A stretch of DNA of 64,000 nucleotides from assembly GCF_003002065.1 (NCBI RefSeq), contig NZ_PVZG01000015.1, forward strand, positions 1 through 64,000, read 5' to 3'. Positions within the stretch are counted from its first letter, which is position 1. Every line of letters starts with the position of its first letter. The position numbers and the translations under genes were made by a program. Source of the DNA: Pseudosporangium ferrugineum (lineage in GTDB: Bacteria > Actinomycetota > Actinomycetes > Mycobacteriales > Micromonosporaceae). Positions 33,633-41,025 of this stretch are shown piece after piece. The notes under the pieces are model-generated. The model did no database searches. It was not told the DNA's origin and saw only the letters and a program-made list of their open reading frames with translations.

Positions 33633-34124
33633 ATGACCAGTCACGTCGCGTACCGGCCCCGTCGCTCGCCCGGCTCCCGGTGGGGCCTCGTCCCGTTCGC
33701 CGCCGCGGTGACCCTGGCGGCCGCGATCGGCGGCCTCGGCGTGGCCGGCACCTCGGCCGAATACCAGGGCCTCGACCAGCCACCGTGGGCCCCGCCGTCG
33801 TGGCTGTTCGGCCCGGTCTGGACCCTCCTGTACGCGACGATCGCCGTCGCCGGCTGGCTGGCGTGGCGGCGCTCGGGGTGGACACCGGCGCTCACGGCGT
33901 ACGCGATCCAACTGGTCCTGAATGCGCTCTGGACCCCGATCTTCTTCGGCTTCGGCGAATACGGCCTGGCCCTGATCGACATCGTCCTGATGTGGCTCGC
34001 GATCGGCGCGACGGTCCTCCTGTTCCGCCCGATCTCCCGGCTCGCGGCCGGACTGCTGCTGCCCTACTGGGCGTGGGTGACGTTCGCGACCGCCCTCAAC
34101 ACCGCCATCTGGCTGGCCAACTGA
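33633..34124 (+). CDS. tspO: TspO/MBR-family membrane protein
   Basis: A 163-residue protein with five predicted helices (from GLVPFAAAVTLAAAIGGLGV onward). The family signature is present: YQGLDQPPWAPPSWLFGPVW (about 43-62), then TLLYATIAVAGWLAWRR, ALWTPIFFGFG and the Trp-rich end. TspO proteins bind porphyrins and sterol-like ligands. It follows the tetR gene by nine bases and may be co-transcribed with it. Confidence 0.92.
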   Translation: MTSHVAYRPRRSPGSRWGLVPFAAAVTLAAAIGGLGVAGTSAEYQGLDQPPWAPPSWLFGPVWTLLYATIAVAGWLAWRRSGWTPALTAYAIQLVLNALWTPIFFGFGEYGLALIDIVLMWLAIGATVLLFRPISRLAAGLLLPYWAWVTFATALNTAIWLAN

Positions 34125-34239
34125 CCCCGCCCCCGGCGTTGCCGGCCCGTACGACGATGCTCCCCGACCGGGCCGTGCTGAGCAGGATCTTGCTGCTCGC
34201 AACCCGGTCCGTGCCTGAACCCCGGCGCCGTCGTCGTTC

Positions 34240-34266
34240 GGGCCGCGAGGTGATTCCTCGCGGCCC
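34240..34266. terminator. Bidirectional terminator hairpin
   Basis: A perfect 11-bp stem (34240-34250 with 34256-34266) around TGATT, placed between the 3' ends of the convergent tspO and inhibitor genes, so it can serve both. Confidence 0.8.
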
Positions 34267-34278
34267 GGGCGACTCAGG

Positions 34279-34788
34279 TCAGCGGCAGGAGCCCGCGTCG
34301 TTCGTCGGCGCCCACTTGACCGAGCTGAGGGCGTTGTCGAGGCCGTCGGCCTCGAGGTTCATCGAGGTCTTCGGCGGGACGTAGCCCATCCAGGTGACCG
34401 ACTTGTAGTTGATGTCCGGGTACAGGCACAGGCCTCGCGTGCTGGAGGTGTTGTTGACCGAGCTGATCACGTCGTTCAGGTTCCGGGCCCGGAGGTCCGG
34501 CTGGTCGGTGGCGGTGAAGAGGGCGCCGCCCGTGCCGTCGAACTCCGTCCACAGGCAGTAGATCTCCTGCGGGCAGTCCGCGAAGGCCGCGTGGGCGGCG
34601 GCGGGCGCCACGAGCGCCGATGACACCAGTCCCACCGTCACGGCGAGGCTGGCGAGCTGAACTTGCGCTTCGATGACATGCCGTACCTCAATTTTCCCGC
34701 GATCGCTCCGGCGGCCGGAAACGATCTTGATCAGTTGCGGTCCGACTCTATGAACGGACCAATCGCACTTCCTACGGGATTCGGGCAT
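34279..34788 (-). CDS. Secreted peptidase-inhibitor (I36-like) protein, N-terminus suspect
   Basis: The last 105 residues match the inhibitor I36 style: CPQEIYCLWTEFDGTGGALF, then NDVISSVNNTSSTRGLCLYP, with four Cys that could pair. Before them comes a signal-peptide core (LASLAVTVGLVSSALVAPAA) and cleavage after AHA. The intact frame starts at ATG 34788 with 40 unlikely residues. A much better start, ATG 34679 with GAGG five bases upstream, encodes MSSKRKFSS, a normal basic signal start, but is one frame off. So there may be a one-base indel between 34679 and about 34650, from sequencing or real decay. Confidence 0.65.
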   Translation of the reverse strand: MPESRRKCDWSVHRVGPQLIKIVSGRRSDRGKIEVRHVIEAQVQLASLAVTVGLVSSALVAPAAAHAAFADCPQEIYCLWTEFDGTGGALFTATDQPDLRARNLNDVISSVNNTSSTRGLCLYPDINYKSVTWMGYVPPKTSMNLEADGLDNALSSVKWAPTNDAGSCR

Positions 34789-34840
34789 GGCTGCCTGCTC
34801 GGGAAGGTTGATTGCCCGGATATGCCGGTCTTCCGGTGAT

Positions 34841-35398
34841 TCAGCGCACGCGGCGGTAGTGCAGGGCCACGACGCCGTTGCGGAAGGGCTTCGCCGAGAG
34901 CAGCTCGAGGCGGCGCGTGGCGGGCAGGCCGCCCTCGTGCAGCTTCGGGCCGTGGCCGGCGATCATGGGGTGGACGAGCAGCCGGTACTCGTCGATCAGG
35001 TCCAGGCGGTCGAGTTCGGTGGCCAGCGCGCCGCTCCCCAGGAGGACTCCGGCCGGGGTCGCGTCCTTGAGCCTCCGCACGCCCTCGCTCAGGTCGCCGG
35101 CGAGGTGGTGGCTGCCGGCCCACGGGAAGTCCGTGCGTGTCGCCGACACCACGTACTTGGGCTTGGTCTCCAGCTTGACCGCCCACTCGCGGAGGGCCGG
35201 CGGCGCCTCCACGTCGCCGCGGGCGACGGCCGGCCAGGCGCTCTCCATCATCTCGTAGGTGACGCGGCCCCACAGCATCGCCCCGGCCTCGTCCATGAGC
35301 CGGGTGAAGTACGCGTGCGTCTCGTCGTCGGCGATGCCCTCCCGGTGGTCGACGCAACCGTCCAGGGTGACGTTGAGGCTGAAGGTGAGCAGGCCCAT
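34841..35398 (-). CDS. RibD C-terminal / dihydrofolate-reductase-like protein
   Basis: A 185-residue NADPH-binding-type protein of the bacterial bifunctional-deaminase-reductase C-terminal fold (YwjB/YyaP group). Segments: LLTFSLNVTLDGCVDHREG (3-21), AMLWGRVTYEMMESAWP, KYVVSATRTD and LLGSGALATELDRLDLIDEY. The substrate is unknown; these are usually stand-alone reductases rather than true DHFR. It lies between the inhibitor and LuxR genes on the same strand. Confidence 0.85.
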   Translation of the reverse strand: MGLLTFSLNVTLDGCVDHREGIADDETHAYFTRLMDEAGAMLWGRVTYEMMESAWPAVARGDVEAPPALREWAVKLETKPKYVVSATRTDFPWAGSHHLAGDLSEGVRRLKDATPAGVLLGSGALATELDRLDLIDEYRLLVHPMIAGHGPKLHEGGLPATRRLELLSAKPFRNGVVALHYRRVR

Positions 35399-35460
35399 GA
35401 CCGGCGACCTTACGCGAACCCGCCCGGGAACCGCGGCTCAGCGGCGTGTCCCGGACGCGA

Positions 35461-37797
35461 TCATCGCTGGGAGGCCAGCCAGGCGGCCACCTGGGCGCGG
35501 GAGGTGAAGCCGAGCTTGCTCAGGATGTTCTCGACGTGGCCCTCCGCCGTACGCTGCGCCACCACCAGGCGGGCCGCGATCTCGCGGTTGGTCAGGCCCT
35601 CCGCGACCAGCGCCGCCACCTCCTGCTCGCGGCGGGTGAGGCCGAGGTCGGCCAGCCGGGCCGGCTCGTCCGGGGCCGGCGCCGGGCGGGGGGCCGGCAC
35701 CCGTTCCATCGCCAGGGCCACCGCCTCCGCCGTGGTGAGGGCGACGCCGCGGGCGAAGGCCGTCTCGAAGGCGCGGTCGCCCAGGCGGGCGCGGAGTTGC
35801 GAGGTGGCCTCGTCGTGGAACTCGCGCATCGCGCGAAAGGTGGAGAGGGACGCCTGCATGGCGCTCCACATGCGGTCCGACGCCCCGATCAGCTGGGCCG
35901 CGCGCTGGTCCCGGCGTTCGGTGACGGCCACCCAGCCGAGCGACTCCAGGGCCAGGCCGACGGTGAACTGCTCGTCCTCCACCAGCGCGTCGATCTGCAG
36001 GCTCTCCCGCGCCGCCTGGGCCGCGCCCGCGTTGTCGCCGGCCCGCCAGCGGAGCACGCTCAGCGACCACAGTGCGAACGAGCGCCACCACACCTCGCCG
36101 TGTTCCGCGGCCAGCTCCTGGCAGGCGGCCAGGTCGGCGTAGCCGGCGGACGGGTCGGGGGAGGACAGGCCGCGGGCCATGCCGAGCACGCAGAGGCACC
36201 ACATCTCGCCGCTGGGGGAGCCGAGCGCGCGGATGCCGGCCAGGGCCTCCTCGAACAGCGGCAGCGCCGCGGCGGGGTCGCCCGCGAACATCGCGATGTT
36301 GCCCTCGACGACCGGGATGAAGGCGTTCTCCGGCGACGGCGGCAGGGTGGCGTTGAGCGCCTTCGCGTCGGCCAGCAGGGCGGAGGCGCGTTGCCGGTCA
36401 CCCTGGATGCAGGCGATCCAGGACGCCACGCGCAGCGCCCGGACCCGGGTCCAGTGGCGGGCCGGGGGCAGGGCCAGGGCGCGGTCCAGCCAGTGCCGGC
36501 CCTCGGAGAGGAAGCCGCGGACGAACCAGTGGTTCTGCAGGTCCGCCGCGAAGCGCAGGGAGACCTCCGGCGGCGCGGTACGGACCGCGTGCTCGAGCGC
36601 GACCCGCAGGTTGGCCTGCTCGTGGCGCAGGCGCAGCATCAGCGCCGCCTGGTCCGGGCTCGCCCAGTGCACGTCGCCGTACCGGGCCAGCTCGGCGAAC
36701 CAGTCCCCGTGCCGCTGCGCGACCTCCTGCTGCTCGCCGGCCTCGGCGAGGCGGGCGGCGCCGTACTCGCGGACCACCTCGAGCATCTTGTAGCGGGCCC
36801 GGGGGCCGTCGCCGACCCGGAAGACGATCGACTTGTCCACCAGGGACGCGATGAGGTCGAGGATCGAGTCCGCGGCGAGCGGCGGGAACGCGCACACCCG
36901 CTCGGCGGCGTCGAGTTCGAAGCCGCCGGAGAACACCGACAGCCGCGACCACAGCAGGCGCTCCGGCTCGGCGCAGAGGTCCCAGCTCCAGTCGATCAGG
37001 GCGCGCAGGGTCTGCTGCCGGGCCGGCGCGTTGCGGGCTCCGGTGGTGAGCAGGCGGTAACGGTCGGTCAGCCGTTCGAGGATCTCGTCGAGGGTGAGGA
37101 CCCGCAGCCGCGCCACGGCCAGCTCGATCGCCAGCGGCATGCCCTCCAGCGCCTGGCACAGCGCGGTGACTGTGGCGCAGTTCGCCTCGGTCACCTCGAA
37201 GCCCGGCAGCACCGCGGTCGCCCGTTCCACGAGCAGGCTCGCCGCCTCGTAACGGGCCAGGTCGGCCGGGGTGCAGGCGGTGTCCGACTCGGGGACCGAC
37301 AGCGGCTGCACGGTCAGCGTCGCCTCGCCCGCGATCCGCAGCGCCTGGCGGCTGGTCACCAGGATGCGCAGCCGCGGGCAGGCGCGCAGCAGCGTCTCGG
37401 CCAGGTCGGCGCACGCCGCGACGAGGTGCTCGCAGTTGTCGAGGATGAGCAGGGCCTGCCGGTCGGCCAGGAACGTCGCCAGTCCCGGCGCGTCGGGACT
37501 GACCGCTTCCTCCCGTACGCCCAGCACCTCGGCCACCGTCACCGCGACCAGATCGGGATCGCGCAGCTCGGCCAGCTCGGCGAACCACACGCCGTCGGGG
37601 AACGCGCGGCGCAGCTCCAGCCCGGCGTGCCGGGCGAGCCGGGTCTTGCCCACCCCGCCCGCGCCGGTCAGCGTCACCAGGCGGCTGGTCGAGAGCATCC
37701 GCCGGACGCCGTTCAGCTCGTGGCGCCGGCCCACGAAGCTCGTCACCTCGGCGGGCAGGTTCCCGGAGGTACCGCGCGCGGTCGTGGCGGTGCTCAT
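35461..37797 (-). CDS. LuxR-type transcriptional regulator with NB-ARC-like ATPase
   Basis: A 778-residue STAND-class regulator. The P-loop is LVTLTGAGGVGKTRLARHA (about 40-58) and Walker B-like ALLILDNCEHL (about 113-123); a winged helix and TPR-like region (about 330-700) follow; the C-terminus is a LuxR HTH (LTRREQEVAALVAEGL, NREIAARLVVAQRTAEGHV, about 718-775). Such proteins bind ATP and an unknown ligand to activate promoters. It starts nine bases after the DUF5999 gene and is probably co-transcribed with it. Confidence 0.92.
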   Translation of the reverse strand: MSTATTARGTSGNLPAEVTSFVGRRHELNGVRRMLSTSRLVTLTGAGGVGKTRLARHAGLELRRAFPDGVWFAELAELRDPDLVAVTVAEVLGVREEAVSPDAPGLATFLADRQALLILDNCEHLVAACADLAETLLRACPRLRILVTSRQALRIAGEATLTVQPLSVPESDTACTPADLARYEAASLLVERATAVLPGFEVTEANCATVTALCQALEGMPLAIELAVARLRVLTLDEILERLTDRYRLLTTGARNAPARQQTLRALIDWSWDLCAEPERLLWSRLSVFSGGFELDAAERVCAFPPLAADSILDLIASLVDKSIVFRVGDGPRARYKMLEVVREYGAARLAEAGEQQEVAQRHGDWFAELARYGDVHWASPDQAALMLRLRHEQANLRVALEHAVRTAPPEVSLRFAADLQNHWFVRGFLSEGRHWLDRALALPPARHWTRVRALRVASWIACIQGDRQRASALLADAKALNATLPPSPENAFIPVVEGNIAMFAGDPAAALPLFEEALAGIRALGSPSGEMWCLCVLGMARGLSSPDPSAGYADLAACQELAAEHGEVWWRSFALWSLSVLRWRAGDNAGAAQAARESLQIDALVEDEQFTVGLALESLGWVAVTERRDQRAAQLIGASDRMWSAMQASLSTFRAMREFHDEATSQLRARLGDRAFETAFARGVALTTAEAVALAMERVPAPRPAPAPDEPARLADLGLTRREQEVAALVAEGLTNREIAARLVVAQRTAEGHVENILSKLGFTSRAQVAAWLASQR

Positions 37798-37806
37798 AGG
37801 AGCACG

Positions 37807-38061
37807 TTAGTGTGTGCGACCCCCGATTGCGGTGCGCCGGATGCCCGCGGGGACGCCGCTGTGGTGCGCCAGGGCAAGCACCGGACCCGCCGGCGCCGCC
37901 ACGGCACGGCCGTCGGGCAGCAGCTCGCCGCAGTCGTCGAAGGTCACCACGCCGTTGCAGAGCAGGCTCCAGCCCTGCTCAGGGTGGGTGGCCACGACGC
38001 GCGCGGCCTCATGGTCGGTGTCCGCCGCCCGGGGGCAGGGCGGCACGTGACTGCACTGCAT
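37807..38061 (-). CDS. DUF5999 family small protein
   Basis: An 84-residue protein. The start MQCSHVPPCPRAADTDHEAA and the core VVATHPEQGWSLLCNGVVTF with DDCGELLPDGR are the DUF5999 pattern, found widely in Streptomyces and Micromonosporaceae. The CxHxPxCP opening could bind a metal. ATG 38061 has GGGAG five bases upstream and is preferred to an upstream ATG at 38082. Function is unknown. It is divergent from the sigma-factor gene. Confidence 0.82.
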   Translation of the reverse strand: MQCSHVPPCPRAADTDHEAARVVATHPEQGWSLLCNGVVTFDDCGELLPDGRAVAAPAGPVLALAHHSGVPAGIRRTAIGGRTH

Positions 38062-38106
38062 CTCGCTCCCTTCCGGCAGCAAGAGTTCGTCGCGACACGC
38101 CCGGGG

Positions 38107-38168
38107 GACACCGGGGAACTACCCGGGTCATACCTGAATCCGCGGACGTGGGTACTTTCCCCGGTGTC
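38107..38168. promoter_or_regulatory. Long inverted repeat between DUF5999 and sigma-factor genes
   Basis: GACACCGGGGAA (38107-38118) and its exact complement TTCCCCGGTGTC (38157-38168) face each other; with one gap the arms extend to 18-19 bases (TACCC on both). The 25-base centre is unpaired. It lies in the divergent promoter region, so a dimeric regulator site, or matched promoter elements on both strands, is more likely than a terminator. Confidence 0.5.
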
Positions 38169-38225
38169 TCCGGCCGCCCGGTGGATCACGATGGGACCTT
38201 CGCACGATCAAGGGAAGGGGCACCC

Positions 38226-38825
38226 ATGGGCCGCCACGCGGCGGACCGGACCGGCAGGCCGCCGATGCACGCGGACCTCTTCGCGCCGATGCCCGGCAGC
38301 TCTGCCGAGCGGGCGGCGCGGGAGCGGGCGGCCGAGGCGTTCGACGCCCTGGTGGCGCCGCACCGCCGGGCGCTCGAGGCGTACGTGCTGCGCCGCACCG
38401 GTGGCGACGAGGCCGCCGCCATGGACGTGCTCAAGGAGACCTTCTACCGCGCAGCGCAGGATCCTGCCCGCTACCCCCCGCGGGCTTCCGCGGTACGGCC
38501 GTGGCTGGTGCTCACGGCCCGTACGGTGCTGCGCGACGGCGAGCGCTCCGCTCCCGCAGGGCATGACGACCGCCCCGTCGTCGTGCCGGCGGAGCGCTCG
38601 CCGTCCCCCCGCCCGGAGACCACGATCGTGCGGGCGATGGAGGACCTCGCGGCGTCGCACCGCGAGGTCCTCGTCGAGCTCTTCTACCGTGGCGTCTCTC
38701 TGGAGGCCGCGGCCGAGGCGCGCGGCGTGCCGGTGAGCGACCTGAAGTCGAGCCTCTACTTCGCCATGCGGGAGCTGCGGGTCGTGCTCGACCGGCAGAC
38801 CGGCGACGACCCCTACTTCAGGTAG
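38226..38825 (+). CDS. ECF-like RNA polymerase sigma factor
   Basis: A 199-residue sigma-70-family protein. Region 2 spans about 35-85 (FDALVAPHRRALEAYVLRRT, then DVLKETFYRAAQDP); region 4 about 140-185 (ASHREVLVELFYRGVSLEAA, then VPVSDLKSSLYFAMRELRVV). ATG 38226 has GGGAAGGGG upstream. No anti-sigma gene with a zinc motif follows; the next gene is convergent and overlaps it by 13 bases. The region 2.4 part is short, so target choice is uncertain. Confidence 0.85.
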   Translation: MGRHAADRTGRPPMHADLFAPMPGSSAERAARERAAEAFDALVAPHRRALEAYVLRRTGGDEAAAMDVLKETFYRAAQDPARYPPRASAVRPWLVLTARTVLRDGERSAPAGHDDRPVVVPAERSPSPRPETTIVRAMEDLAASHREVLVELFYRGVSLEAAAEARGVPVSDLKSSLYFAMRELRVVLDRQTGDDPYFR

Positions 38826-40888
38826 ACCAGCCCGTCCGAGATGACGCCGGGGCGGCCGGCGGTGCCCTCGGCGACGATCCTGACCGTGTGCGGGCCGGCG
38901 GCGGTCCACGAGCGGGTCCACACCGCGCGGCGGTGCAGGGCGTCCGGCGAGCGCAGGTCGACGATGCCCGCGGGCTTGCCGTCCACGTACACCCGGATTC
39001 GGCCGGAGACCGCGGTGCGGCTCACCGCCAGCGCCGCCGACCGGCCGGTGAACGACCAGCTCAGCGCCGCGCCGGCGGTGGTTGCCCGCAGCGCCGAACC
39101 GCCCAGGTAGGCGGGGCTGCCGATGGCGCGCCAGGTGCCCTGCCGCTCGGCCCGGGCCTCGGAGACCAGCACCGGGGTGCGCACGGCCGCCACCGACCGG
39201 GCGTTGCCCGCCCGGTCCGTGGCGCGCAGGCCGTACGTGGTCGCCGCGCCCGGCCGGACCGAGCCCGCCCAGGAGGTCGCCGTGATCGGCAGGCCCACGG
39301 TGGCGGGGGTGGTCAGGCGTACGGTGCGCAGGCCGCCCGCGTCCCGGACCGCCCAGCGCAGCCGCACCGGCACGATGCCGTCGAGCGAGCCGGGGCGCAG
39401 CGTCACCGTCGGGCCGCCGGTGAACTCCGGGAGGGTCTGGTCGGCGTACACGAGGGTGTCGGTGACGGCGACGCGGCCGTTGAGGGCCACTGCCCGCACG
39501 CGTACGGTGTGCCGCCCCGGCTCGAGCCGCAGCAACTGCTGGCGCTCGGTGGCGGGCACGGAGGCGGTCAGATCGCCGTCGACGTACACGTCGTAGCGGT
39601 GCATCAGGGTGCCGGGCGTGCCGACCTGCCAGTACGGCCGGACCGCGCCCCGGGTGAACCAGGTGCCGCCGATCCGGACGGCGCCGTTGATCTTGGTGAC
39701 CGCGAGGCCGGACGGGCCCGCCGCGGCGAGCGAGCGGATCGCGCCGAGCCGGCCGTACAGGGCGTCGCCGGGGCACTCGGTGCGGCCGGTGTCGCGGTGC
39801 CCGGAGACGCGGTTGAGCACGGCGCGGCTGCCGCGGGCGTACCGGTCGCTGCCGCTGGAGATCAGTGAGACCCGGCCGGCGGGCGGGTTCCCGTACGCCC
39901 CCAGCTTGTACGCCGCCACCTGAGCGATGACCGTCCGCACCCGAGCCGGAACATCGCGCGACATGTAGTTGCCGAGCACCGCGATGGCGCTGCTGCGCGC
40001 GTTGAAGCCGAGCGTGTGCGCCCCCAGCACCGGCCGGGTGATCCCGCCGCCCCGCCCCTCGAACAGCGTCCCGCACTTGTCGACCAGGAAGTTGTAGCCG
40101 ATGTCGTTCCAGTGCTTGCTCTTCACGTGGTACGCCTGGATGCTCCGCACGATCGCGGGGGAGTCCGCGCAGCTGTAGCTGTTGGTCCCGGCCGTGTGGT
40201 GCACGAACAGCACCTGCACGTCGGTGGTGTACTCGGGCGCGTTCTCGACCAGCCGCTCGTTCGCGCCCCACCGCGCCCGGCTGACGAGGTCCGGCACCGG
40301 CCGGGGCGGCTCCTCGACCTCCGCGTACGCCTTCGGCACCGGGACCTCGGCGGCGGCCGGGTCGCCGGGGTCGATGAGGTCGAGCCGGAGCCCGGGCGGC
40401 AGCGCCGCGGTTCCCCCGGAGCCGTCCGCCACCCGCGCCTCGACGCCGTCGGACGGCCCCACCCACAGCGGGTCGGTGCTGCCGCGGGCGCCCCGGGCGT
40501 CGGCGGAGCCCGGTTCGGCCGGGTTCGGGGCGTCCGCCTCGAGCGTCTGCCAGGGCGTCCAGGTGCCGTCGGCGGCGGAGCGGGTGCGTACCTGCACGGT
40601 GCCGGTGAGCCGCCGGGCCGGGTCGGTCCAGGTGGCGCCGACCAGGGCGAACCGCCCGGTGGTACGCGGCGCCATGGCCCGCCCCGCCGGCGCCGAGAAG
40701 GTGCGGCCGGTCGGCGACGAGCCGTCGGCCGTCAGCGCCACGGTCTGCAGGGTCGGTTCCGTCGCGGTCAGGGCCGCCCGGATCCCGGTCGTCGACGGAT
40801 CACCGCTGCTCAGGACCACCAAGGTGCCACTCAGGGCGACGGTGGTGCTCAATGCCGTACTGATGACTCGGCTGTGCGTTCGCTTCAC
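38813..40888 (-). CDS. Secreted PGRP-type N-acetylmuramoyl-L-alanine amidase
   Basis: A 691-residue secreted protein. GTG 40888 has GGGGGGATA upstream and opens a signal peptide (VKRTHSRVISTALSTTVALS). The amidase_2/PGRP domain lies at about 200-375, with zinc ligands His in FVHHTAG (about 226), His in SGHRD and Cys in TECPGD, and the usual WNDIGYNFLVD. The C-terminal 300 residues are beta-rich modules (YDVYVDGDLTASVPAT; RVYVDGKPAGIVDL) likely for wall binding. It cuts the amide between MurNAc and L-Ala of peptidoglycan, in the cell's own wall or in competitors. Confidence 0.92.
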   Translation of the reverse strand: MKRTHSRVISTALSTTVALSGTLVVLSSGDPSTTGIRAALTATEPTLQTVALTADGSSPTGRTFSAPAGRAMAPRTTGRFALVGATWTDPARRLTGTVQVRTRSAADGTWTPWQTLEADAPNPAEPGSADARGARGSTDPLWVGPSDGVEARVADGSGGTAALPPGLRLDLIDPGDPAAAEVPVPKAYAEVEEPPRPVPDLVSRARWGANERLVENAPEYTTDVQVLFVHHTAGTNSYSCADSPAIVRSIQAYHVKSKHWNDIGYNFLVDKCGTLFEGRGGGITRPVLGAHTLGFNARSSAIAVLGNYMSRDVPARVRTVIAQVAAYKLGAYGNPPAGRVSLISSGSDRYARGSRAVLNRVSGHRDTGRTECPGDALYGRLGAIRSLAAAGPSGLAVTKINGAVRIGGTWFTRGAVRPYWQVGTPGTLMHRYDVYVDGDLTASVPATERQQLLRLEPGRHTVRVRAVALNGRVAVTDTLVYADQTLPEFTGGPTVTLRPGSLDGIVPVRLRWAVRDAGGLRTVRLTTPATVGLPITATSWAGSVRPGAATTYGLRATDRAGNARSVAAVRTPVLVSEARAERQGTWRAIGSPAYLGGSALRATTAGAALSWSFTGRSAALAVSRTAVSGRIRVYVDGKPAGIVDLRSPDALHRRAVWTRSWTAAGPHTVRIVAEGTAGRPGVISDGLVYLK

Positions 40889-40944
40889 GCGTATCCCCCC
40901 GCGAAAGACTTCGGACCGGCCCAGATCAGGATGAAACGTACGTG

Positions 40945-40968
40945 GGAACCGGAGGCCGCGTGACCGTT
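40945..40968 (+). promoter_or_regulatory. ECF-type promoter upstream of the GGDEF-EAL gene
   Basis: GGAAC (40945-40949) and CGTT (40965-40968) with a 15-base spacer match the -35/-10 pattern of many actinobacterial ECF promoters. The start point would fall about 50 bases before the ATG at 41026. An ECF-like sigma gene lies 2.7 kb upstream; whether it uses this promoter is unknown. Confidence 0.55.
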
Positions 40969-41025
40969 TCGGCGGAGTCCGGGACGGATGGTTAATGACC
41001 CGGGCCGTCATGCCGATGGAGGGTC

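Noticed and set aside
38226..38825. Anti-sigma partner for the ECF-like factor
   Set aside because: The next gene is a convergent amidase, and no zinc-type anti-sigma motif is seen on either side.
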